A stretch of DNA of 45,990 nt from Phenylobacterium sp. (GTDB lineage Bacteria; Pseudomonadota; Alphaproteobacteria; Caulobacterales; Caulobacteraceae), in NCBI RefSeq assembly GCF_004299445.1, contig NZ_SCTC01000081.1, positions 1 to 45,990 of the forward strand, given 5' to 3'. Each line of letters opens with the position of its first letter. Within the stretch, counting starts at the first letter, position 1. Of this stretch, positions 32,980 through 40,186 are shown piece by piece. Made by a program: the position numbers and the translations under genes. The notes beneath the pieces are model-generated. The model worked only from the letters and a program-made list of their open reading frames with translations. It was not told the origin of the DNA and did no database searches.

Positions 32980-33747
32980 TCAGGCCTTCAGCAGGTTAGA
33001 CGCCAGGTCGTTGAGCGCGTGGAGCCCCGCCAGCATGCCCCCGAAGGCGAGGGCCGTGACGACGGCGATCACGACGATCGCACCGAGCCTGGCGAGCGGG
33101 CTCAGCTCATTCCGGAGACCCCAAGGTCGGGTTCGCCCTTGAAGTTCTCGTCGAGCAGCACCCAGGTCAGGCACAAAATCTCGCGAAGCACCATTTCCGG
33201 CGGCTTGAAGGGCGCCAGCTTGCGGGTGGCTGAAACCAGGTGCCTGGCCATATCCGCCTGCGCCGGCGTCGCCGAAAGGTCCACGAGCTGCCGCTCCAGC
33301 TGGGTCCAGGAGAAGCTCGGAAGAACTTCCTCCCGCTTCGCCAGAGCCGGCCAGCGGGCCTCGAAGTCGTCGATTTCCCGGCGGAGGCGAAGCGCCCTGC
33401 CGATCACCGCTCTGTTCTCGAAGTTCGGCCACTCGCCCATTTGACGCTCCTCGATCCGTTGCGAGCCCATCGGGCCAGCTTCGGGATGAGGTGTCTGTCC
33501 TGATCGTGTCGTGTCCTGATTCAGTCAGGACAGAGCCGACGTCGAGCTCGCGCAGGATGCGGGCGGCCTGGAAGCGGTCGTCCACGCCCAGCTTGCGTCG
33601 CGCGCGATCGCAATAGGTGTCGACCGACGTCTTCGACATGCCGAGTTCGCGGGCGATCTGCTTTGAGCTGAGATGCTGGTCGACCAGCCGCAGGCAATCA
33701 CGCTCCCGCGGCGTCAATACGTCGACAGCGTTCGTGATGTCAGCCAA
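32980..33747 (-). CDS. LuxR-type HTH regulator with C-terminal membrane helix (overprinted linker)
   Basis: A 255-residue frame whose N-terminal 65 residues are a GerE/LuxR-type helix-turn-helix (LTPRERDCLRLVDQHLSSKQ, MSKTSVDTYCDRARRKLGVD). The last 42 residues are a membrane anchor (LSPLARLGAIVVIAVVTALA, then FGGMLAGLHALNDL). This combination, N-terminal HTH plus C-terminal single-pass helix, is seen in alphaproteobacterial regulators. Codon use is typical in both end parts (third position G/C in 30 of 33 codons of the HTH and 38 of 40 of the membrane part). The linker between is atypical and overlapped by another frame (33102-33440). The membrane part has no good start codon of its own. The start is a TTG at 33747 preceded by GGAG. 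The full fusion may be expressed, or the downstream part reached by frameshifting from the overlapping gene. Confidence 0.55.
   Translation of the reverse strand: MADITNAVDVLTPRERDCLRLVDQHLSSKQIARELGMSKTSVDTYCDRARRKLGVDDRFQAARILRELDVGSVLTESGHDTIRTDTSSRSWPDGLATDRGASNGRVAELREQSGDRQGASPPPGNRRLRGPLAGSGEAGGSSSELLLDPAGAAARGPFGDAGAGGYGQAPGFSHPQAGALQAAGNGASRDFVPDLGAARRELQGRTRPWGLRNELSPLARLGAIVVIAVVTALAFGGMLAGLHALNDLASNLLKA
33102..33440 (-). CDS. Cytoplasmic protein nested in the HTH-membrane frame
   Basis: A 112-residue protein in a different frame of the same strand, starting MGEWPNFENRAVIGRALRLR and ending DLGVSGMS. GAGGAG lies seven bases before the ATG at 33440. In 26 codons counted at its 3' end, third positions are G or C in 22 and second positions in 9, the pattern of a real gene in this genome, while the HTH frame through the same bases has reversed statistics. 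The amino-acid composition (Trp, Phe, balanced charges) is protein-like. It may end in a frameshift into the adjacent membrane helix; the stop codon sits where that helix begins. I recognise no family. Confidence 0.65.
   Translation of the reverse strand: MGEWPNFENRAVIGRALRLRREIDDFEARWPALAKREEVLPSFSWTQLERQLVDLSATPAQADMARHLVSATRKLAPFKPPEMVLREILCLTWVLLDENFKGEPDLGVSGMS
33496..33532. promoter_or_regulatory. TGTCCTGA repeat/palindrome, candidate operator
   Basis: TGTCCTGAT occurs twice in direct orientation at 33496-33504 and 33512-33520 (16-base period). The second copy forms an exact inverted repeat (arms TGTCCTGA and TCAGGACA, 5-base centre) with 33525-33532. The dyad is of the size bound by LuxR-type HTH dimers. 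It lies about 56 bases upstream of the start of the nested 112-residue gene and inside the linker of the HTH frame. It has no U tract, so it is not a terminator. Confidence 0.5.
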
Positions 33748-33791
33748 CGCCCACTCCAGTCCTTAAACCGCAGTAAACGACGGCTTTCGCG

Positions 33792-33811
33792 TCTCGTCTA
33801 CTTTGACGAGA
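33792..33811. promoter_or_regulatory. Inverted repeat in the HTH/shkA divergent promoter
   Basis: Arms TCTCGTC and GACGAGA flank a 6-base centre. It sits in the 150-base gap between the HTH gene (minus strand) and the hybrid kinase (plus strand), at a position suitable for an operator acting on either promoter. No family is recognised. Confidence 0.4.
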
Positions 33812-33897
33812 GGATTCACCCGCCGCGCGTTGTTTTATTGCGCATCGCCCTGGCGCTTGACCTGCCGTTAAGCCCTGACGCCTAAGCCTTGCGCCCC

Positions 33898-35463
33898 ATG
33901 CGCAGACCGACCCGCCCCCTGTCCGAGCGTCGCCCGTCCCGTGCCCAGATCAGCGCGGAACAGCTCGCCTCACTGAGCCACGAATTCCGCACCCCGTTGA
34001 ACGGTGTGCTGGGGATGGCGCGCCTTCTCGAGGGCACGAAGCTCACGGCCGAGCAGAAGTCCTATGTGTCCGCGCTCCACGACAGTGGCCAGCACCTCCT
34101 GACTCTGGTCAACGACGTGCTGGATTTCGCCAAGCTGGGCGCCGGCGGCGTCGAGCTGCACCCGGCGCCGATGGAACTGGAAGGCCTGCTGCGGGGCGTG
34201 GCGGAGCTGCTCTCGCCCCGCGCCCGCGAGAAGGGTCTGGAGATCGCCTGGGCCGCGCCCGCGTCGCCGGCCCAGATCCACGCCGACGAGGGCCGCCTGC
34301 GCCAGATCCTGCTCAACTTCGCCGGCAACGCCGTGAAGTTCACCGAACGCGGCGGCGTCCTGATCACGGCCACCGTGCCGGAGCCCGGACGCGTGCGGCT
34401 GGCCGTGGAAGACACCGGGCCCGGCGTGTCGAAGTCCGACCGCGACCGCATCTTCGAAGCGTTCGCCCAGGCTGACGCCGCCCACGCCGACCTGGGCGGC
34501 GCGGGCCTTGGCCTCGCCATCGCCCGCCGCCTCGCCCACGCGATGGGCGGCGAAGTGGGCGTGGACGCCGCAAGAGGCGGCGGCGCCTGCTTCTGGTTCG
34601 AGGCGGCCTTGCCGGCCCTGCCCGGCCTGGCGCCGACGCGTCCGCTGGACGGCCGCACCGTCGGCGTCGCCTCGCCCAACCCGATCGTGCGCGACGCCGC
34701 GCGGCTGCAGATCGAGGCCAGCGGCGGCAAGGCCGTGGTCACGGAGGCGCTGGCCGAAGCCATCGCCCGCACAAAGCCGGGCGACGTCATCCTGGTCGAC
34801 GCCAGCCTGGCGGCCGACGGCGGCCCGCTGAAGCCGCCGCTGCAACGCCCCGCCATCGTGCTGCTGGCGCCCGACGAACGGGACCGGATCGCCCGCTATC
34901 GCCGCGCCGGGTTCGCCGGCTACCTCATCAAGCCGCTGCGCCGCGCCTCGATCGCCGAGCGCGTCCTGATCGCCGCCGGGGTCGCCGCCCCCGCGGGCCA
35001 GAGCGCGCGCGAGGACGAGCGGATCGCCACCGCCGCGGCCCCCGGGGCGCGTGTGCTGCTGGTCGAGGACAACCCCATCAACGCGCTGCTGGCCCGCGCC
35101 CTGCTCAGCCGCGAAGGCTGCGAGGTCGAGCATGCCGTGGGCGGCGCGGAGGCCCTGGCGGCCTGCGAGACCGGCGCCTACGACCTGATCTTCATGGACA
35201 TGCGGATGCCCGGCCTGTCGGGCCAGGAGACGGCGCAACGCCTGCGGGCCGACGGCGTCGAGACTCCGATCGTGGCCCTGACCGCCAACGCGTTCGAGGA
35301 CGACCGCCACGCCTGCCTGGCCGCGGGCATGGATGACTTCCTGGTGAAGCCGCTGTCGCCCGACGCGCTGCGCGGCGCGCTGACCCGCTGGACCGGCCCC
35401 CGCGCCCAGGCGCGCACGCCGATCTCGAAGGGCGAGCGCACGAAGGTCCGCGCCTCGAAGTAG
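33898..35463 (+). CDS. shkA: ShkA-type hybrid histidine kinase (c-di-GMP-responsive)
   Basis: A soluble 521-residue hybrid kinase without a sensor domain: DHp with phospho-acceptor His28 (SHEFRTPLNG), CA domain with N-box LLNFAGNAVKFTERG, G1 DTGPGVSKSD and G2 GGAGLGLAIA. A pseudo-receiver (Rec1, residues about 240-365) lacks the N-terminal acidic pair, and a full receiver (Rec2) has Asp434 in IFMDMRMPG and Lys in FLVKPL. The layout equals Caulobacter ShkA, which, as I recall, binds c-di-GMP on Rec1 and passes phosphate to ShpA and TacA for stalk biogenesis. The residues I remember as c-di-GMP contacts (R324, Y338, I340, R344) have counterparts here at R328, Y342, I344 and R348. The linker motif DDR is DER at 373-375. 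I chose ATG 33898 over TTG 33889. Confidence 0.9.
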   Translation: MRRPTRPLSERRPSRAQISAEQLASLSHEFRTPLNGVLGMARLLEGTKLTAEQKSYVSALHDSGQHLLTLVNDVLDFAKLGAGGVELHPAPMELEGLLRGVAELLSPRAREKGLEIAWAAPASPAQIHADEGRLRQILLNFAGNAVKFTERGGVLITATVPEPGRVRLAVEDTGPGVSKSDRDRIFEAFAQADAAHADLGGAGLGLAIARRLAHAMGGEVGVDAARGGGACFWFEAALPALPGLAPTRPLDGRTVGVASPNPIVRDAARLQIEASGGKAVVTEALAEAIARTKPGDVILVDASLAADGGPLKPPLQRPAIVLLAPDERDRIARYRRAGFAGYLIKPLRRASIAERVLIAAGVAAPAGQSAREDERIATAAAPGARVLLVEDNPINALLARALLSREGCEVEHAVGGAEALAACETGAYDLIFMDMRMPGLSGQETAQRLRADGVETPIVALTANAFEDDRHACLAAGMDDFLVKPLSPDALRGALTRWTGPRAQARTPISKGERTKVRASK

Positions 35464-35539
35464 CCCGCCTTTACGGCGCCTGCGGCGCGCGCCAAGGTCC
35501 GCGGTCTGGGGCAGGGGGCCCTGAGGCGCGGAGACCCGA

Positions 35540-37228
35540 GTGAGCGTTGAACCCGCGGAGCCCAAGCGCGGCGCGCTGAGCGCGCTGGCCGTCTTTGTCG
35601 AGCGCCGGGCGCTGGTGATGCTGGCGCTGGGGTTCGCCTCGGGCCTGCCCAACCTGCTGATCTTCGACACCCTGTCGCTCTGGCTGCGCGAGGCCGGCCT
35701 GTCGCTGAAGGTCATCTCGATCTTCGCGCTGGCGACCCTCAGCTATTCGCTGAAGTTCCTCTGGGCGCCCCTGATCGACCGCACCCAGGTGCCGGGCCTC
35801 ACGCGCCTGCTGGGTCACCGGCGCAGCTGGATGATCGTTCTGCAGGTGCTGCTGATGATTGGCCTGTGGATGATCTCGGGCGTCGATCCCGCGCGCGACC
35901 TGGCGCTGATGGCCGCCTTCGCGGCGCTGGTGGCGTTTGTGTCGGCCACCCAGGACATCGTCATCGACGCCTGGCGGATCGAGGCCGCGCCGACCGAGAA
36001 ACAGGGCGCGATGGCCGCCGCGTACCAGTGGGGCTATCGGATCGCGATGATCGTCGCGGGCGCCGCGCCGTTGCTGATCGCCGAGAGCTACGGCTGGAGC
36101 GCCTCGTACGCGGTAATGGCCGGCCTCATGCTGGCCGGGGTCGCAGGGGTGCTGGGCGCGCCACGTGAGAAGGAACATGTGATCCGGCCGATCCACGCCG
36201 AGGGCGTGCCCAGTCGCCCGGCGCTGGAACTGCCCGAGTGGATCGCGCGGCTGGCGGTGTTCGTCTTCGGGGCGCTGCTGCTGGGCTCGGGTCTCGCCGC
36301 CGACGCCTCGCTGCTGGCCGCCGGCCTGAACAGCCTGGGCCTGCCCGCCGCCGCCGAGGCCGTGAAGGCGGCATGGGAGATGAAGCCTCAGGGCGTCTAC
36401 TTCCAGCTGCTGTCGGTCGCCGCGGGCCTCGGGATCATCGTCGTGGCCATCCTGCCCATCCCGGGCCTGAAGACGCGGCCCGGCGTCTACCTGTTCGCGG
36501 CGCTGGGCGACCCGCTGGTCGATTTCCTCAAGCGCTACAAAGGTGTCGCCGCCCTGATCCTGGCGCTGATCTGCCTCTACCGCCTGTCGGACTTCGTCCT
36601 GAACATCATGAACCCGTTCTACGCCGACCTGGGCTTCAGCAAGATCGAGATCGCCGAGGTGCGGAAAGTGTTCGGGGTGGTGGCCACCGTGATCGGCGTC
36701 GGCCTGGGCGGCTTCCTGGTCGCGCGGCTGGGGATGATGCGGGCGCTGGTGATCGGCGCCTTCGCAGGCCCGATCAGCAACCTGGCGTTCGGCTGGCTGG
36801 CGCTGCAGGGGCCGCAGCTGTGGGCCCTGTTCGTGGCCATCGGCGTGGACAACATCGCCGGCGGCGTCTCGGGCACCTGCCTGATCGCCTACATGTCCAG
36901 CCTGACCTCGGCGGGATTCACCGCCACCCAGTACGCGCTGTTCTCCTCGCTCTACGCGCTGCCCGGCAAGCTGATCGCCTCGCAGTCCGGGCGGATCGTG
37001 GAGTCCTCGGCCGCCGCGGCCGATGTCGGCGGGCCGATGGCGGGACTCAAGGCGATGTTCGGACGCCTGCCGCCCGAGGCGTTCGCCGGGGCGATGGAGA
37101 AATCGCAGGTGAGTCCGGCCGCGCTGGGGGCGGGCTATCTCGTCTTCTTCATCTACTCGTCGCTGATCGGCGTCGTGGCCATCGTGCTGGCGTTCATGGT
37201 TGCGCGGCGGCAGCCGGGCCCGGAGTAG
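35540..37228 (+). CDS. ampG: AmpG-type muropeptide permease (MFS)
   Basis: Twelve- to fourteen-helix major facilitator of 562 residues, importing anhydro-muropeptides for cell-wall recycling. The opening ALGFASGLPNLLIFDTLSLW and KFLWAPLIDRT are AmpG hallmarks, with SATQDIVIDAWRIEAAPT in the first half and IGVDNIAGGVSGTCLIAYMS near the end. The GTG at 35540 is the start (VSVEPAEPKRG). It follows the hybrid kinase by 77 bases, probably as an independent unit. A family A repeat begins immediately downstream. No AmpC or AmpR gene is present. Confidence 0.92.
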   Translation: MSVEPAEPKRGALSALAVFVERRALVMLALGFASGLPNLLIFDTLSLWLREAGLSLKVISIFALATLSYSLKFLWAPLIDRTQVPGLTRLLGHRRSWMIVLQVLLMIGLWMISGVDPARDLALMAAFAALVAFVSATQDIVIDAWRIEAAPTEKQGAMAAAYQWGYRIAMIVAGAAPLLIAESYGWSASYAVMAGLMLAGVAGVLGAPREKEHVIRPIHAEGVPSRPALELPEWIARLAVFVFGALLLGSGLAADASLLAAGLNSLGLPAAAEAVKAAWEMKPQGVYFQLLSVAAGLGIIVVAILPIPGLKTRPGVYLFAALGDPLVDFLKRYKGVAALILALICLYRLSDFVLNIMNPFYADLGFSKIEIAEVRKVFGVVATVIGVGLGGFLVARLGMMRALVIGAFAGPISNLAFGWLALQGPQLWALFVAIGVDNIAGGVSGTCLIAYMSSLTSAGFTATQYALFSSLYALPGKLIASQSGRIVESSAAAADVGGPMAGLKAMFGRLPPEAFAGAMEKSQVSPAALGAGYLVFFIYSSLIGVVAIVLAFMVARRQPGPE

Positions 37229-37230
37229 CT

Positions 37231-37437
37231 GCCCTTCCCACGCAGTGGGAAGGGGGGACCGCCCGCCGAAGAGCGGGTGGTGGGAAGGGCGCGCGGCCCA
37301 CAAGGCGGATTGCTCCTCTACCTCAGGCTCAGTCGTTCAGCTTCACCGACCGCTGATGAGGCATGCCCTCTCCACCACCCGCTCTACGGCCTGCGGCCTC
37401 GGCGTGCGGTCCCCCTCTCCCACTTCGTGGGAAAGGC
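37231..37437. repeat. Family A intergenic inverted-repeat element, copy 2
   Basis: Left arm 37231-37290 and right arm 37365-37437 are close to reverse complements, with the same internal features as copy 1 at 13192-13397: CCCAC-GCA-GTGGG hairpin, AGCGGGTGGTG core and GCCCTCTCC or GGGAAGGGC outer ends. The spacer is about 74 bases and unrelated to that of copy 1. It fills the space between the 3' ends of ampG and the protease gene. Confidence 0.8.
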
Positions 37438-37443
37438 AGTAAC

Positions 37444-38274
37444 TCAGCGATCCAGGCAGATCACCTGGGCCACCTGCAGCTCGCGGCGCAGGTCGTCCGA
37501 GACGATGAAGTAGTTCTGCGGGGTGATGGGCTCGCCGGTGGCGGTGACGTCGGCGCGGCGGCCGTTGGCGGCCAGGGTGGCGCGGACGATCTCGGGCGCC
37601 GTCGTGTAGATCCGGCCGCGTCGCGGGCTCTCGGCGATGGTGACGCCCAGCACCCGGCCCTGGGCGTCCAGCGCCGGCGCGCCGGAGAGGCCGCCGAGCG
37701 TGCCCTGCAGGCCTTCGGTCCGGCCGGTCTCGGCCCATACCAGCACCGGCTCGCTGCGGGCGCCATGGCCCCGCACCACCAAGGTCTCGCGGCCCAGCAG
37801 GCGGGAGCTGGCCTCGCCGGGTTCGCCCTGCGGGAATCCGGGGTGGAAGGCGCGTTGGCCGCGGCGCAGGGGCTCGACCAGGCCCAGCGGCAAAGGCGCG
37901 GCCCCACCCTCGGTGAAGAGCAGCGCCGCCTCGCTGTTGGGATCGACCTTGACGCTGACGGCGACGCCGGTCCCCGGCCCCACGACGATCACCGGCTTGG
38001 CGCAGCCGTCGACGACGTGGCGCGCGGTCAGCCAGACGCCGGCGCGCCCGATGGAGAAGGCGGTGCCGGCGGCAGGACCGGTCTTCTCGGGGACATCGAC
38101 CACCACCGCCGGATCGAACGGCGAGGCCGGCCCCACCACCTCGCCCAGCGGCTCGGCGCTCTTGGGCGGCGGCGGCGGCGCGTCGGTGCGCTCGTCGCGG
38201 CCACGCGCGGCGAAGAGCACCGCCACGACGATCGCGGCGTAGACCACCCAGTCCGGCAGCCGCGGGAAGCGCAT
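37444..38274 (-). CDS. Membrane-anchored trypsin-like serine protease
   Basis: A 276-residue protein with one N-terminal membrane helix (VVYAAIVVAVLFAA, residues about 10-23), a proline-rich linker and a periplasmic trypsin-fold domain. His86 lies in LTARHVVDGC and Ser197 in GGLSGAPALD, both normal for the catalytic positions. The aspartate expected in a D-x-A-L-L motif appears as Glu115 in DPNSEAALL, so the triad is incomplete or altered. A cysteine pair (Cys91 and one near the end) may form a disulfide. It starts 3 bases after the DUF350 stop. A protease or protease-like chaperone of the envelope is the likely role. Confidence 0.87.
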   Translation of the reverse strand: MRFPRLPDWVVYAAIVVAVLFAARGRDERTDAPPPPPKSAEPLGEVVGPASPFDPAVVVDVPEKTGPAAGTAFSIGRAGVWLTARHVVDGCAKPVIVVGPGTGVAVSVKVDPNSEAALLFTEGGAAPLPLGLVEPLRRGQRAFHPGFPQGEPGEASSRLLGRETLVVRGHGARSEPVLVWAETGRTEGLQGTLGGLSGAPALDAQGRVLGVTIAESPRRGRIYTTAPEIVRATLAANGRRADVTATGEPITPQNYFIVSDDLRRELQVAQVICLDR

Positions 38275-38277
38275 GTG

Positions 38278-38697
38278 CTAGCTGCGCGCCGCCGCGATGA
38301 CGATGGCGGTGGCGAGCTTGGCCCCGACCAGCAGCGCGGCGGCCGAGAGCTCGCCCTCCTGGATGCGCTTGGGCAGGCCGCGCAGGATCATGTCCACCAG
38401 CCGGAAGACCAGCAGCTGGACCACCACGGTCACCGCGCCCCAGAGGCCGATCTCGATAACGTTGGTCGACGCCTTCAACGACGCGGAGAGCGGGATCGCC
38501 AGGCCCACCAGAACCCCCGACAGCGACAGCGCCGCGGCGGTGTTGCCCTCGCGGATGAGGGTGATTTCCTTGTGCGGCGTCAGCAGGACGTAGAGCGCCG
38601 CGGCCGCGACCAGGATGATGACCGTGACGCCCGCGTGGGCCAGGAAGACCGGGAAGCCGGCGGCGAAGGCCTGGATCTCAGGTGATGGTGTCGGCAT
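38278..38697 (-). CDS. DUF350 inner-membrane protein
   Basis: A 139-residue protein with four membrane helices in two repeated pairs: VIILVAAAALYVLLTP, then LSGVLVGLAIPLSA, VVVQLLVFRLVDMILRG and LLVGAKLATAIVIAA. The EITLIREGNTAAALSLSG segment between helices is the DUF350 signature. Members are widespread with no settled function; proposed roles involve membrane stress. It lies between rlmN (51-base gap) and the serine protease on one strand and is likely co-transcribed with them. Confidence 0.9.
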   Translation of the reverse strand: MPTPSPEIQAFAAGFPVFLAHAGVTVIILVAAAALYVLLTPHKEITLIREGNTAAALSLSGVLVGLAIPLSASLKASTNVIEIGLWGAVTVVVQLLVFRLVDMILRGLPKRIQEGELSAAALLVGAKLATAIVIAAARS

Positions 38698-38747
38698 GCG
38701 AAAGCTCGTCCCCGAATGGCGGGCGAAGTCCTATCACGACGGCCAAG

Positions 38748-39917
38748 CTATTCCGAAGGGGCCTCGCCCGACGCTACCTTCCGTCGCGCCGACGCCCGCA
38801 TCTTCTCGCTCTCGCTCTTCAGCTGGCCGCAGGCGGCAAGGATGTCGCGGCCACGGGGCGTGCGGATCGGCGAGGCGTAGCCGCCGCGGTTCAGGATCGC
38901 GGCGAACTGCTCGATCGTCGACCAGGACGAGCACTCGTACTCGGTCCCAGGCCATGGATTGAACGGGATCAGATTGATCTTGGCGGGGATGCCCTTGAGT
39001 AGCTGAACCAGGGCCTTGGCCTCGGCCGGGCTGTCGTTGACGCCCTTCAGCATCACGTACTCGAAGGTCACCCGCTTGGCGTTGCCCAGGCCCGGATAGG
39101 CGCGGATGCCGGCCATCAGCTCCTTCAGCGGGTACTTCTTGTTGAGCGGCACCAGCTTCTCGCGCAGCTCGTCGTTGGTGGCGTGCAGCGAGATGGCCAG
39201 CATCGCCTGGGTCTTCTCGCCCAGCGGCTGCAACTGCGGGACCACGCCCGAGGTCGACACCGTGATCCGGCGGCGCGAGATCGCGATGCCCTCGTTGTCG
39301 GCGATGATGTCGATGGCCTGGGCCACGTTGTCGAGATTGTAGAGCGGCTCGCCCATGCCCATGAACACGATGTTCGTGAGCTTGCGGTCCTCCTTGGGCG
39401 AGGGCCATTCCTCCAGGTCGTCGCGGGCCACCTGCACCTGGGCCACGATCTCGGCGGCGGTCAGGTTGCGGACCAGGGCCTGGGTGCCCGTGTGGCAGAA
39501 CGTGCAGTTCAGGGTGCAGCCGACCTGGCTGGAAACGCACAGCGCGCCGGCGCGGCCGACGTCGGGGATGTAGACGGTCTCGACCTCGATGCCCGGGCCC
39601 ATCCGGATCAGCCACTTGCGGGTGCCGTCCTTGGACACCTGGCGCTCGACCACTTCCGGGCGCGCGAGGCTGAAGGACTCGACCAGCTTGGCCCGCTGCT
39701 CCTTGGCGATGTCCGTCATCCTGTCGAAGTCGGTGACGCCGTAGTGGTGCAGCCAACGCCAGACCTGGCTGGCCCGCATCTTGGCCTTCTCGGGCGGCAC
39801 GGCCCCGGCCTCGACCAGCGCAGCCGCCAGCTCCTGGCGGGAGAGGCCCGTCAGGTTCGGCGCCTTCGGCGCAAGCTGTGTGGCCGGCGCCCGGCTGAGA
39901 TCGAGGGTCACGCCCAA
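38748..39917 (-). CDS. rlmN: RlmN, dual-specificity 23S rRNA/tRNA adenine-C2 methyltransferase
   Basis: Radical-SAM methyltransferase that methylates A2503 in 23S rRNA and A37 in some tRNAs, about 389 residues. The cluster motif is GCTLNCTFCHTG (CxxxCxxC), and the second methyl-carrying cysteine is in the C-terminal ILAACGQL. The N-terminal TGLSRQELAAALVEAGA and VYIPDVGRAGALCVSSQVGC are typical. I prefer the TTG at 39917, with AAGGA nine bases upstream; the GTG at 39911 is an alternative. The frame is open farther upstream but runs through a family B palindrome. Confidence 0.95.
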   Translation of the reverse strand: MGVTLDLSRAPATQLAPKAPNLTGLSRQELAAALVEAGAVPPEKAKMRASQVWRWLHHYGVTDFDRMTDIAKEQRAKLVESFSLARPEVVERQVSKDGTRKWLIRMGPGIEVETVYIPDVGRAGALCVSSQVGCTLNCTFCHTGTQALVRNLTAAEIVAQVQVARDDLEEWPSPKEDRKLTNIVFMGMGEPLYNLDNVAQAIDIIADNEGIAISRRRITVSTSGVVPQLQPLGEKTQAMLAISLHATNDELREKLVPLNKKYPLKELMAGIRAYPGLGNAKRVTFEYVMLKGVNDSPAEAKALVQLLKGIPAKINLIPFNPWPGTEYECSSWSTIEQFAAILNRGGYASPIRTPRGRDILAACGQLKSESEKMRASARRKVASGEAPSE

Positions 39918-39975
39918 GGGGTCAGGTCCTTCTGGAAGGGGCGGAATATAGGTGAGGCGGCGGTTCGCGCCAAAT

Positions 39976-40117
39976 CTCCCTCCCTTAATGGGGAGGGACA
40001 GACCGCCGCAGGCGGTCAGGGTGGGGCGGTGTCGATCCTCCCCGACCTCTGCACTCCGACCCAAACCTCCCCACCCTGGCCGCTTCGCGGCCTGTCCCTC
40101 CCCATTAAGGGAGGGAG
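39976..40117. repeat. Family B intergenic inverted-repeat element, copy 2
   Basis: Arms 39976-40025 and 40069-40117 are near-perfect reverse complements at their outer ends (CTCCCTCCCTTAATGGGGAG against its complement). Each has an inner stem (GACCGCC-GCA-GGCGGTC on the left, GGCCGC-TTC-GCGGCC on the right). The centre shares the 15-mer GTCGATCCTCCCCGA with the copy at 44417. It lies between rlmN and the quinone oxidoreductase gene in their divergent promoter region. Confidence 0.85.
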
Positions 40118-40186
40118 GTCTTCAAACATCTGTTCGAACCCGCTAGGGTCGCCGCTAAACTCGAAATCGACGCGGGAGATACGTCC

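Noticed and set aside
35471..37303. A 610-codon minus-strand frame opposite ampG
   Set aside because: Shadow frame rich in His, Gln and Asp, without motifs or a ribosome binding site.
40131..40147. TTCGAACC resembling a tRNA T-loop
   Set aside because: No acceptor, D or anticodon stem can be folded around it; it lies in the leader of the quinone oxidoreductase gene.
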